Below, piece by piece: positions 31,813 to 40,336 of a stretch of DNA of 40,336 bases. Below the pieces are notes generated by a model that searched no databases, had not been told where the DNA came from, and was given only the letters and a program-made list of their open reading frames with translations. Every line of letters starts with the position of its first letter. The first letter of the stretch is position 1. Source of the DNA: Bacteroidaceae bacterium (lineage in GTDB: Bacteria > Bacteroidota > Bacteroidia > Bacteroidales > Bacteroidaceae); contig JAFNXM010000038.1 in the NCBI GenBank assembly GCA_017383485.1, forward strand, positions 1-40,336, written 5' to 3'. A program made the translations under genes and the position numbers.

Positions 31813-32054
31813 AAAAAATCCGCGCCGGGGAGTAGCGGTCACGATATACGGGCCAGCTGCTCTCCGGTGCGGAGCGTGTATGTCAATGGGGCACAGAGTT
31901 TACCTCCGAGTAGCGATTTACTACTTGGGGGGGGGTAATAACTTACTGATATTCTGTGCGTTAGAAATCATCGACTTGTATTGTATATTTATATTTGGAT
32001 CTTATTCAGTGCAATGTGCGTAAGGTATCTGTCGTAGATATATACACATCATTG
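31813..32054 (-). ncRNA. Candidate structured leader RNA with attenuator-like end
   Basis: Between the -7 box (32061) and the surface-protein ATG (31765) the sequence is locally GC-rich and self-complementary. On plus-strand coordinates gcacaga (31891-31897) pairs with tctgtgc (31953-31959). Inside, gtttacc pairs with ggtaataac through a 2-base bulge, and innermost agtag pairs with ctact. A second domain has ctccg/cggag (31863-31874) enclosed by atac/gtat. The end ccgc...gcgg followed by six U (31838-31813) resembles a weak terminator. The gcgga before the U run could instead pair with tccgc of the preceding hairpin. It matches no RNA family I recognise. Confidence 0.4.
31927..31935. repeat. 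G9 homopolymer in the leader
   Basis: Nine consecutive G (plus strand) sit in an internal loop of the proposed leader RNA. Such tracts are prone to slippage. Confidence 0.85.
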
Positions 32055-32060
32055 CGGTTG

Positions 32061-32068
32061 CAAAGTTA
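32061..32068 (-). promoter_or_regulatory. -7 box giving a long leader to the surface protein
   Basis: The minus strand reads TAACTTTG, 295 bases upstream of the ATG at 31765. No nearer TAnnTTTG box is seen. Confidence 0.55.
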
Positions 32069-32267
32069 ATGGTTTTGAAATCAATAACAAAACATTGGGG
32101 TGAAAAATTTTGTTGATGTCTCACGCAAATCTTTGGAATCTTGGAAATTTGATATTTTTTAAAACCACGAATTGCACGAATTGACACGAATGATACTTGA
32201 CTCCAACGTATAGCTATTCAATTTTCTGTTTTATAGATTCTATAGATTTGCGTGAGATTAGAGTGGT

Positions 32268-32345
32268 GAAAAAAAGGTTAGGGCTTTTTGAAAAAAACCT
32301 AGGACTTTTTAAAAAAAGGTTAGACTTTTTTTGAAAAAGGTTACT
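32268..32345. repeat. T-tract repeat cluster inside array E
   Basis: Four units (gaaaaaaaggttagg, aaaaaaacctaggac, aaaaaaaggttagac and gaaaaaggtta) at about 20-base spacing belong to the same family as the cluster at 20891. Most here are in the opposite orientation. Confidence 0.55.
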
Positions 32346-32446
32346 GATTGTTTTTTGAGGGGATTTTTTAACCACGAATCTCACGAATAATGTTTGGCTC
32401 ACGCAAATCTGGGGAATCTTGGGAAATTGATAATGTTTTTACCACG

Positions 32447-32479
32447 AAACAAAGTTCGCCGCCCGTAGGGGCTAAAGGC
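32447..32479 (-). repeat. 33-bp module, copy 3 (inverted)
   Basis: It is the exact reverse complement of 26436-26468, again between cg/cacg and aatt of the surrounding repeat. Confidence 0.9.
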
Positions 32480-32867
32480 AATTGCACGAATTGACACGAA
32501 TATTGGGGCTCCGGCGTATCTCTCGTATCTACACGTATTTTGTCTCACGCAAATCTTAGGAATCTTGGGAAGATGATAGTGGTTTTAACCACGAATTGAC
32601 ACGAATATTCACGAATTTTGCTTGGGGCATATATTTATTTATAGATTCTAAAGATTTGCGTGAGACAAAAAATACACGAGATACACGTGATACGTGGAGG
32701 GTTTTAACCACGAATTTCACGAATTTACACGAATGATACTTGGCTCCAGCGTATATATCCTATTTTCTATTTTGTAGATTCTATAGATTTGCGTGAGACC
32801 AAAAAATATTTGTGGAGATTCGTGTAAATTCGTGGTTAAACTAAAACATCTGTGGTTAGGGAAACAA

Positions 32868-32905
32868 AAAAACTCCTCGGCGAGGGATTCACCGAGGAGT
32901 TTTTG
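32868..32905 (-). terminator. Terminator of the rpoBC operon
   Basis: aactcctcgg pairs perfectly with ccgaggagtt around an 11-base loop, with seven T on the minus strand after the stem. It starts about 26 bases after the rpoC stop. Confidence 0.92.
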
Positions 32906-32930
32906 TTGAGGTTATATAAGAGAATTGAGA

Positions 32931-35900
32931 TTATTCTTCGTCTCTCTTAGCGATCTTTTCGTAATCATCCATATCGCCTACGACGATGCGGTTGAATTCG
33001 CGAAGACCTGTACCAGCAGGGATCAAGTGACCGCAGATCACGTTTTCCTTCATACCTTCGAGGTAGTCTACCTTACCGCTGATAGCAGCTTCGTTGAGCA
33101 CCTTGGTAGTTTCCTGGAAGGATGCTGCAGACATGAAGCTCTTAGTTTGCAATGCGGCACGTGTGATACCCTGGAGGATCTGAGTAGAAGTAGCTGCTTG
33201 TGCATCGCGTACTTGAACGAGTTTGAGGTCGCGGCGCTTGAGCTGTGAGTTTTCATCACGGAGCTTGCGTGCAGTGACGATCATACCCTTCTTCATCGTT
33301 TCGCTATCACCAGCATCGATGACTACCTTCTTGCCCCAGATGCGGTCGTTTTCTTCAGCGAAGTCGAGCTTGTCGACGATTTGCTGTTCGAGGAAGCGAG
33401 TATCGCCTGGCTCGTTGATTTGTACCTTGCGCATCATTTGGCGTACTATCACTTCGAAGTGTTTGTCGTTGATCTTTACACCCTGGAGGCGGTAGACGTC
33501 TTGTACTTCGTTGACGATGTATTCCTGTACAGCGGTAGGACCCTTGATAGCGAGGATATCACTTGGGGTGATTGAACCGTCGGAGAGTGGAGTACCGGCA
33601 CGTACGTAGTCGTTTTCTTGTACAAGGATTTGCTTAGAGAGCGATACGAGGTATTTCTTCACTTCGCCCAATTTAGATGTGACGATGATTTCGCGGTGGC
33701 CACGCTTCACAGCACCCATGCTGATTTCGCCGTCGATTTCAGATACGACTGCGGGGTTGGATGGGTTGCGTGCTTCGAAGAGCTCGGTGACACGTGGAAG
33801 ACCACCGGTGATGTCGCCTGCACTACCTACGACACGTGGGATCTTGATGAGGACGTCACCCGCCTTGAGTACTTGACCATCTTCGACAGCGATGCGACCG
33901 TTGATGGGGAAGTTGTATGTACGGATGAGTTCACCATTTTCATCGAGGATGTGAGCTGAAGGCACTTTACCTCTTTCCTTAGATTCGGTAACGATGCGTT
34001 CGCGGAGACCTGTTGCTTCGTCTTCTTCGACACGGAAAGTAACACCTTCCTTAACGTCTTCGAATTGTACGCGACCAGCTGTTTCGGTAACGATCACGGC
34101 GTTGAAGGGGTCCCACTTAGCGATAACCGTGCCCTTTTCTACAACGTCGCCTTCAGATACGAAGAGTTGTGAACCATAAGGTACGTTTTGTGAAGAAAGT
34201 ACGATGCCTGTATTTTCGTCGACGAAGCGAACTTCTGCCAAACGACCTACGACAACCTTGCCTGCTACGCCGTCTTCAGAAACGGTGTCGACAGTGCGGA
34301 GTTCGTCGAATTCGAGGCGGCACTTGTGCTTAGCCACAACTGTAGCGTTGGCAGCAGCACCACCCGCGATACCACCGGCGTGGAAGGTACGGAGTGTCAA
34401 CTGTGTACCAGGTTCACCGATAGATTGTGCTGCGATGACACCGACAGCTTCACCCTTTTGTACCATGCGCGAAGTAGCGAGGTTGCGGCCGTAGCACTTC
34501 ATACATACGCCGTGCTTGCTTTCGCAGGTCAATACTGAGCGGATTTCTACGGTTTCGATAGGAGATGCTTCGATTTCGGCTACGATAGCTTCGTTGAGTT
34601 CTTCGCCAGCACGAGCAATCACCTTGCCTGTAGTAGGATTTATAATATCGTGTACAGATACACGGCCGAGGATACGTTCGCCAAGAGATGAGATGATTTC
34701 GTCGCCATCCTTGAGAGCTGAACATACCAAACCACGGAGTGTACCACAGTCTTCTTCGTTGATGATCACGTCGTGAGATACGTCTACGAGACGACGGGTG
34801 AGGTAACCTGCGTCGGCAGTCTTCAACGCTGTATCGGCAAGACCCTTACGCGCACCGTGGGTAGAGATAAAGTACTCGAGCACGGACATACCTTCCTTAA
34901 AGTTAGAAAGGATAGGGTTTTCGATAGTAGAACGTGTATCAGCACCTGCCTTTTGAGGCTTAGCCATCAAACCACGCATACCTGCCAACTGAGAAATCTG
35001 ATCGGCAGAACCACGAGCACCTGAGTCGAGCATCATGAATACAGCATTGAAACCTTGGTCAGCTTCGGTCATTTGCTTCATGAGGGTGCGCTTGAGGTCT
35101 GTATTAACGTGAGTCCATGTATCGATAACTTGGTTGTAGCGTTCGTTGTCGGTGATGAAACCCATGTTGTAGTTCATGGTAATCTGATCGATTTCGTCGT
35201 TACCACGCTTCACGATTTCTGCCTTTTCTTCAGGGATGATGATATCGTCGAGGTTGAACGACAGACCACCTTCGTAGGCCTTGCGATAACCCAAGTTCTT
35301 GATACCGTCGAGGAAGTGGCAAGCACGAGCCATACCTACAGTCTTGATCACGTTGGTAATGATATCGCGAAGTGACTTCTTAGAGATAACTGTATTGACG
35401 AAACCACATTCTGCAGGGATGATTTCATTCACGATCACACGACCTACAGAAGTTTCAACGAGACGCTTCACTGGCATACCAGCTTCGTCGATATCGTCTA
35501 CCAGCACTTTGACTGGAGCGTGTACATCGACGCGCTTTTCGTTGAAGGCGATAATAGCTTCTTCTGGACCGTAGAATGTGAGGCCTGTTCCCTTAGCACC
35601 TGGACGCATCTTGGTGATGTAGTAGAGACCCAACACCATATCCTGAGAAGGCACTGTGATAGGTGCACCATTGGCAGGGTTGAGAATGTTGTGGCTTTGG
35701 AGCATCAACATTTGTGCTTCGAGGATGGCTTCGTTGCTCAAAGGAAGGTGTACCGCCATTTGGTCACCGTCGAAGTCGGCGTTGAACGCTGTACATGCGA
35801 GTGGGTGCAACTGGATAGCCTTACCTTCAATCATCTTGGGTTGGAATGCCTGGATACCGAGACGGTGAAGTGTCGGAGCACGGTTGAGGAGCACGGGGTG

Positions 35901-37187
35901 ACCCTTCATTACGTGTTCGAGGATATCCCAAATGATTGGTTCGCGACGGTCTACAATCTTCTTCGCACTCTTGACGGTCTTGACGATACCGCGTTCGATA
36001 AGTTTGCGGATGATGAATGGCTTGTAGAGTTCGGCAGCCATCAATTTAGGCAGACCGCATTCGCCCATGTTCAATTCTGGACCTACGACGATTACTGAAC
36101 GTGCAGAATAGTCGACACGCTTACCGAGGAGGTTTTGACGGAAACGACCTTGCTTACCCTTCAAGTAGTCAGAGAGTGACTTCAATGGGCGGTTGCTATC
36201 GCTCTTGACTGCACTACTCTTGCGAGAGTTGTCGAAGAGTGAGTCAACAGCTTCCTGAAGCATACGCTTTTCGTTGCGCAAGATGACTTCGGGCGCCTTG
36301 ATTTCGAGCAAACGCTTGAGGCGGTTGTTGCGAATGAGGACGCGACGATAGAGGTCGTTCAAGTCGGAAGTAGCGAAACGGCCACCATCCAATGCTACGA
36401 GAGGACGGAGTTCGGGAGGAGTAACAGGAAGGATCTTCATGATCATCCATTCAGGACGGTTGCGATCCTTGCTTGCACGGAATGATTCAACTACTTGCAG
36501 ACGCTTGAGCGCTTCGTTCTTGCGTTGCATAGAAGAGTCTGAGTTAGCTCTGTCGCGCAATTCGTATGAGAGTTCGTCGAGATCGACACGAGAAAGCAGG
36601 TCGTAAACTGCTTCTGCACCCATCTTTGCGATGAACTTATTAGGATCAGAATCTTCCAGGTATTGGTTTTCCTTTGGAAGTTTCTTCAAAATATCGAGGT
36701 ATTCGTCTTCTGTGAGGAGATCGTTGACCATCAACTCGTCGCTCATCACACCTGGTTGGATAACTACGTAGCGTTCGTAGTAGATGATAGAATCCAACTT
36801 CTTGGTGGGAAGACCAAGGAGATAACCCATCTTGTTGGGCAAAGAACGGAAATACCAAATGTGAGCTACGGGCACAACCAATTGGATGTGGCCAGCACGC
36901 TCGCGACGTACTTTCTTCTCAGTTACCTCAACACCACAACGGTCGCAGACGATGCCTTTGTAACGGATGCGCTTGTACTTACCGCAATGGCATTCGTAGT
37001 CCTTGGTAGGACCGAAAATGCGTTCGCAGAACAAACCGTCACGTTCGGGCTTGTAGGTACGATAGTTGATAGTTTCGGGTTTCAACACTTCACCGAAAGA
37101 ATTAGACTGGATTTCTTCAGGAGAAGCCAAACCAATAGTAATCTTTGTGAAGTTACTCTTTATCTTGTTGTCTCTTTTAAATGCCAT
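32931..37187 (-). CDS. rpoC: DNA-directed RNA polymerase subunit beta'
   Basis: The full-length 1418-aa beta' subunit. The N-terminal zinc site has C66, C68, C81 and C84 (ECHCGKYK ... GIVCDRCG). The catalytic magnesium motif is NADFDGDQ (D471, D473, D475). The bridge-helix and trigger-loop region follow ([20 protein letters not shown]), and a second zinc site is visible in [19 protein letters not shown]. It forms the catalytic core with RpoB. It begins 40 bases after the rpoB stop without a promoter box, so it is co-transcribed, and it is followed by a strong terminator. Confidence 0.99.
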   Translation of the reverse strand: MAFKRDNKIKSNFTKITIGLASPEEIQSNSFGEVLKPETINYRTYKPERDGLFCERIFGPTKDYECHCGKYKRIRYKGIVCDRCGVEVTEKKVRRERAGHIQLVVPVAHIWYFRSLPNKMGYLLGLPTKKLDSIIYYERYVVIQPGVMSDELMVNDLLTEDEYLDILKKLPKENQYLEDSDPNKFIAKMGAEAVYDLLSRVDLDELSYELRDRANSDSSMQRKNEALKRLQVVESFRASKDRNRPEWMIMKILPVTPPELRPLVALDGGRFATSDLNDLYRRVLIRNNRLKRLLEIKAPEVILRNEKRMLQEAVDSLFDNSRKSSAVKSDSNRPLKSLSDYLKGKQGRFRQNLLGKRVDYSARSVIVVGPELNMGECGLPKLMAAELYKPFIIRKLIERGIVKTVKSAKKIVDRREPIIWDILEHVMKGHPVLLNRAPTLHRLGIQAFQPKMIEGKAIQLHPLACTAFNADFDGDQMAVHLPLSNEAILEAQMLMLQSHNILNPANGAPITVPSQDMVLGLYYITKMRPGAKGTGLTFYGPEEAIIAFNEKRVDVHAPVKVLVDDIDEAGMPVKRLVETSVGRVIVNEIIPAECGFVNTVISKKSLRDIITNVIKTVGMARACHFLDGIKNLGYRKAYEGGLSFNLDDIIIPEEKAEIVKRGNDEIDQITMNYNMGFITDNERYNQVIDTWTHVNTDLKRTLMKQMTEADQGFNAVFMMLDSGARGSADQISQLAGMRGLMAKPQKAGADTRSTIENPILSNFKEGMSVLEYFISTHGARKGLADTALKTADAGYLTRRLVDVSHDVIINEEDCGTLRGLVCSALKDGDEIISSLGERILGRVSVHDIINPTTGKVIARAGEELNEAIVAEIEASPIETVEIRSVLTCESKHGVCMKCYGRNLATSRMVQKGEAVGVIAAQSIGEPGTQLTLRTFHAGGIAGGAAANATVVAKHKCRLEFDELRTVDTVSEDGVAGKVVVGRLAEVRFVDENTGIVLSSQNVPYGSQLFVSEGDVVEKGTVIAKWDPFNAVIVTETAGRVQFEDVKEGVTFRVEEDEATGLRERIVTESKERGKVPSAHILDENGELIRTYNFPINGRIAVEDGQVLKAGDVLIKIPRVVGSAGDITGGLPRVTELFEARNPSNPAVVSEIDGEISMGAVKRGHREIIVTSKLGEVKKYLVSLSKQILVQENDYVRAGTPLSDGSITPSDILAIKGPTAVQEYIVNEVQDVYRLQGVKINDKHFEVIVRQMMRKVQINEPGDTRFLEQQIVDKLDFAEENDRIWGKKVVIDAGDSETMKKGMIVTARKLRDENSQLKRRDLKLVQVRDAQAATSTQILQGITRAALQTKSFMSAASFQETTKVLNEAAISGKVDYLEGMKENVICGHLIPAGTGLREFNRIVVGDMDDYEKIAKRDEE

Positions 37188-37227
37188 ATTTTTACTTTAT
37201 ATGTTGTGTGTAAAGAGTTGTTGTTGA

Positions 37228-40200
37228 TTAATCAAGTGTGATGCTCAAACCAAGACCACGGAGTTCGTGCAGGAGGACATTGAGTGATTCTGGAATACCT
37301 GGAGTTGGCATAGCGTCGCCCTTGACGATTGCTTCGTAAGCCTTAGAACGTCCTACTACGTCGTCTGACTTGATAGTGAGGATTTCCTGGAGTACGTGAG
37401 AAGCACCGAAGGCTTCGATTGCCCAAACTTCCATTTCCCCGAAACGTTGACCACCAAATTGAGCCTTACCACCGAGAGGTTGTTGAGTAATCAATGAGTA
37501 TGGACCGATAGAACGTGCGTGCATCTTGTCTTCAACCATGTGACCGAGCTTCAACATGTAGGTCACACCGACAGTCGCCTTTTGGTCAAATGCTTCACCT
37601 GTGCCACCATCATACAACTGAGTAGAGCAGTAGCGTGGCAAACCAGCCTTGTCTGTCCATTCACAGAGGTCTTCGAGCTTAGCACCGTCGAAGATTGGAG
37701 TAGCAAATTTCACGCCCAACTTCTTACCGGCAGCACCGAGTACGGCTTCAAACACCTGACCGATGTTCATACGTGAAGGCACACCCAATGGGTTGAGTAC
37801 AATATCTACAGGAGTACCATCTTCCAAGAATGGCATATCTTCCTGACGTACGATCTTAGATACGATACCCTTGTTACCGTGACGACCTGCCATCTTATCA
37901 CCTACGCCAATCTTACGTTTCTTAGCCACGTAAACCTTAGCCATCTGGATGATACCTGAGGGAAGTTCATCACCAATAGTGATTGCAAACTTCTTGCGTT
38001 TGAGTACAGCATCCATGATATTGTACTTCTTCAAGTAGTTGATCACCAATTGACGGAGAAGTGTATTAGTGTGTTCGTCGTCTGTCCAATTGCTCAATTC
38101 AATAGATGTATAATCAATTGTATTCAACAAAGACTTGCTGAACTTAGCACCCTTAGCGATAACTTCTGTACCGATGTTGTCCAACACACCCATAGAAGTC
38201 TTGTCCTTCAAAAGTGTCATCAACTTGTCGATCATGATACCCTTCAATTCTTCTGCTTCTGCATTGAATTCGTCATCCAACTTTTGAAGGGCAACCTTAT
38301 CTTGTGCCTTTGAAGCACGAGTCTTCATTTGCTTAGAGAACAACTTTCTGTCGATGATTACACCAGAAAGAGAAGGATTTGCCTTCAAAGAAGCATCTTT
38401 CACATCACCAGCTTTGTCACCAAAGATTGCACGGAGCAACTTTTCTTCTGGAGTAGGATCGCTTTCACCCTTAGGCGTAATCTTACCGATAAGGATATCG
38501 CCAGGTACTACGCGAGCACCGATACGGATGATACCATTTTCGTCCAAGTCCTTAGTCGCATCTTCGCTAACGTTAGGAATATCGTTGGTCAACTCTTCCA
38601 TACCTCGCTTGGTTTCGCGTACTTCGAGCGCAAATTCATCTACGTGTACAGAAGTAAGGATATCTTCGCGTACCACACGTTCGTTCAAAACGATAGCATC
38701 TTCGTAGTTGTAACCCTTCCAAGGCATGTATGCAACGAGGAGGTTGCGACCAAGAGCCAATTCGCCGTTTTCTGTAGCATAACCTTCTGTCAAGATATCA
38801 CCAGCCTTAACACGTTGACCCTTCACACAGATAGGACGAAGGTCGATAGTCATGTTTTGGTTAGTACGACGGAACTTAGGAATTTCGTATTCCTTAGTTG
38901 CAGAATCAAAGCTTACGAATTCTTCGTCTTCTGTACGATCGTAAGTGATACGGATTGTAGTTGCGTCAACATAATCAATTACACCTTCGCCTTCGGCAGT
39001 AATCATTGTACGAGAGTTTTCGCACACTTGCTTTTCGATACCAGTACCAACGATAGGTGCTTCAGAACGGATCAAAGGAACTGCCTGGCGCATCATGTTA
39101 GATCCCATCAATGCACGGTGAGCATCGTCGTGTTCCAAGAATGGGATCAAAGAAGCTGCGATTGAAGCAATCTGTTGTGGAGCTACGTCCATCAAATCTA
39201 CTTGTGAAGGTGGCACAACAGGATAGTCTGCATCTTGACGGCACTTTACCTTATCGCGTACAAATGAACCGTCTTCACGAAGAGGTGCATTACCTTGACC
39301 GATAATCTTACCTTCTTCTTCTTCTGCGCTCAAATAAACTACATTATCATTATTGAGGTCAGCGATAGAGTTTTCAATCTTACGATATGGTGTTTCGATG
39401 AAACCGAGTTCGTTGATCTTAGCATATACACAGAGTGAAGAAATCAGACCGATGTTTGGACCTTCTGGAGACTCAATAGGACAGAGACGACCATAGTGAG
39501 TATAGTGTACGTCACGCACTTCGAAACCTGCACGTTCACGAGAAAGACCACCAGGACCGAGAGCCGAAAGACGACGCTTGTGAGTCACTTCCGCCAATGG
39601 GTTTGTTTGGTCCATGAACTGTGACAAAGCATTTGTACCGAAGAATGAATTGATCACTGAAGAGATTGTCTTAGCATTGATCAAATCTGTTGGAGTAAAT
39701 ACTTCGTTATCGCGTACGTTCATACGTTCACGAATAGTGCGACTCATACGTGCCAAACCGATAGCAAATTGATTTGCCAATTGTTCGCCAACTGTACGAA
39801 CGCGACGGTTGCTCAAGTGGTCGATATCATCCACTGCAGCCTTAGAGTTGATCAACTCAACGAGATACTTAATGATTTCAATAATATCTTCGCGAGTCAA
39901 TACGCGTACGTCATTATCTGAAGCAAGGTTCAACTTCTTGTTAATACGATAACGACCTACTTCACCCAAGTCATAACGTTTTTCTGAGAAGAAAAGGTTA
40001 TTGATTACTTCGCGTGCACTAGCATCATCAGCAGGATCAGCATTACGCAACTGACGATAGATGTAAAGTACCGCTTCCTTTTCAGAGTTACTTGGGTCCT
40101 TTTGGAGGGTATTAAAGATAATAGAGTAATCTGAAGATACAGATTCTTCTTGGTGAACAAGGATAGATTGAGCACCACTATCGATAATCATTTCGATGTG

Positions 40201-40336
40201 CTCTGGTTCGATCACTGTTTCACGATCAAGAATCACTTCGTTACGCTCAATAGATACTACTTCACCTGTATCTTCGTCTACGAAGTCTTCAACCCAGCTC
40301 TTCAATACACGTGCTGCCAACTTGCTACCTACAACC
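37228..40336 (-). CDS. rpoB: DNA-directed RNA polymerase subunit beta (5' partial)
   Basis: The frame is open to the window edge; the TTG at 40320 is internal, not a start. About 1035 of an expected roughly 1270 codons are present, lacking the N-terminal about 240. The rifampicin region reads [20 protein letters not shown] then [15 protein letters not shown] (about 39559-39640). The Asp, His and Ser at the positions most often changed in resistance are wild-type. Downstream come [31 protein letters not shown] and the C-terminal [18 protein letters not shown]. It forms the RNA polymerase core with RpoC, encoded immediately downstream. Confidence 0.99.
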   Translation of the reverse strand, partial: VVGSKLAARVLKSWVEDFVDEDTGEVVSIERNEVILDRETVIEPEHIEMIIDSGAQSILVHQEESVSSDYSIIFNTLQKDPSNSEKEAVLYIYRQLRNADPADDASAREVINNLFFSEKRYDLGEVGRYRINKKLNLASDNDVRVLTREDIIEIIKYLVELINSKAAVDDIDHLSNRRVRTVGEQLANQFAIGLARMSRTIRERMNVRDNEVFTPTDLINAKTISSVINSFFGTNALSQFMDQTNPLAEVTHKRRLSALGPGGLSRERAGFEVRDVHYTHYGRLCPIESPEGPNIGLISSLCVYAKINELGFIETPYRKIENSIADLNNDNVVYLSAEEEEGKIIGQGNAPLREDGSFVRDKVKCRQDADYPVVPPSQVDLMDVAPQQIASIAASLIPFLEHDDAHRALMGSNMMRQAVPLIRSEAPIVGTGIEKQVCENSRTMITAEGEGVIDYVDATTIRITYDRTEDEEFVSFDSATKEYEIPKFRRTNQNMTIDLRPICVKGQRVKAGDILTEGYATENGELALGRNLLVAYMPWKGYNYEDAIVLNERVVREDILTSVHVDEFALEVRETKRGMEELTNDIPNVSEDATKDLDENGIIRIGARVVPGDILIGKITPKGESDPTPEEKLLRAIFGDKAGDVKDASLKANPSLSGVIIDRKLFSKQMKTRASKAQDKVALQKLDDEFNAEAEELKGIMIDKLMTLLKDKTSMGVLDNIGTEVIAKGAKFSKSLLNTIDYTSIELSNWTDDEHTNTLLRQLVINYLKKYNIMDAVLKRKKFAITIGDELPSGIIQMAKVYVAKKRKIGVGDKMAGRHGNKGIVSKIVRQEDMPFLEDGTPVDIVLNPLGVPSRMNIGQVFEAVLGAAGKKLGVKFATPIFDGAKLEDLCEWTDKAGLPRYCSTQLYDGGTGEAFDQKATVGVTYMLKLGHMVEDKMHARSIGPYSLITQQPLGGKAQFGGQRFGEMEVWAIEAFGASHVLQEILTIKSDDVVGRSKAYEAIVKGDAMPTPGIPESLNVLLHELRGLGLSITLD

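Larger units (their letters stand above)
32112..32850. repeat. Mosaic intergenic repeat array E
   Basis: This is the largest array (about 740 bases). The ctcacgcaaat unit or its complement atttgcgtgag occurs six times (about 32120, 32246, 32398, 32544, 32652 and 32786), with aaccacgaattgacacgaat-type units between. It also includes a T-tract cluster and an inverted copy of the 33-bp module. Segment 32507-32555 is the inverted counterpart of 21352-21404 in array A. No gene lies in 31766-32930. Confidence 0.85.

Noticed and set aside
31813-32054. Known riboswitch (TPP, cobalamin, glycine, SAM) in the long leader
   Set aside because: I could not find the conserved core of any of these families; it is kept only as an unassigned structured leader.
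38329-39165. A 278-codon plus-strand frame opposite rpoB, and similar long frames opposite rpoC
   Set aside because: They lie wholly antisense to a highly conserved essential gene; long shadow frames are expected there and no domain is recognisable.

Overview
The window comes from a Bacteroidota genome, most likely order Bacteroidales and close to Prevotellaceae. The evidence is: TAnnTTTG-type -7 promoter boxes upstream of at least ten transcription units; secreted proteins ending in a Bacteroidales-style C-terminal sorting domain (PIYDLSGRRV ... YIQNGKKFIVK); Bacteroidota-type lipoproteins, GH92 and GH130 enzymes, a C10 cysteine peptidase, and the rpoB-rpoC pair. Most genes lie on the minus strand.

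Layout. (1) 1-4055 is an AT-rich accessory segment next to a tRNA-Lys(UUU) gene. It holds an HEPN-type (ApeA-like) protein cut by the window edge, an N-terminally truncated AlbA/RecG-like ATP-binding regulator, and a tyrosine recombinase broken by one in-frame TAA. The recombinase faces the 3' end of the tRNA, as expected for a tRNA-integrated island now decaying. (2) 4.2-6.0 kb carries a family 2 glycosyltransferase and a hemolysin III/TrhA-type membrane protein. (3) 6.4-10.8 kb is a run of five FKBP-type prolyl isomerase genes: one cytosolic, three lipoproteins whose catalytic pocket is increasingly degenerate, and one canonical secreted enzyme. A sirtuin is transcribed divergently. (4) 11.8-14.9 kb holds a glycosyltransferase, a membrane-anchored endonuclease/exonuclease/phosphatase-family protein and a rhomboid protease. 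(5) 15.0-20.8 kb holds a secreted GH92 alpha-mannosidase, a GH130 mannoside phosphorylase, an M28-like peptidase and a YfcC-family carrier; this looks like mannoside/glycan and peptide salvage. (6) 20.8-32.9 kb contains two cassettes, each a large secreted sorting-domain protein followed 13-25 bp downstream by a small homologous 58-61 aa protein starting MKK(V/T)YIQP. Between them lie a radical-SAM-like protein and a queuosine-precursor transporter. The larger gaps here are filled with mosaic repeat arrays, some carrying an identical 33-bp module. (7) 32.9-40.3 kb is rpoC and most of rpoB, closed by a strong terminator.

Most unusual parts: the repeat-bracketed sorting-domain/small-protein cassettes; the mosaic intergenic repeats with a precisely placed 33-bp module; a roughly 240-nt leader upstream of the second secreted protein that folds into nested stems and carries a G9 tract; the graded FKBP cluster; and a T-tract repeat family (consensus near taagacctttttt) in four intergenic regions. 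All assignments are by reading alone; no database search or folding program was run.
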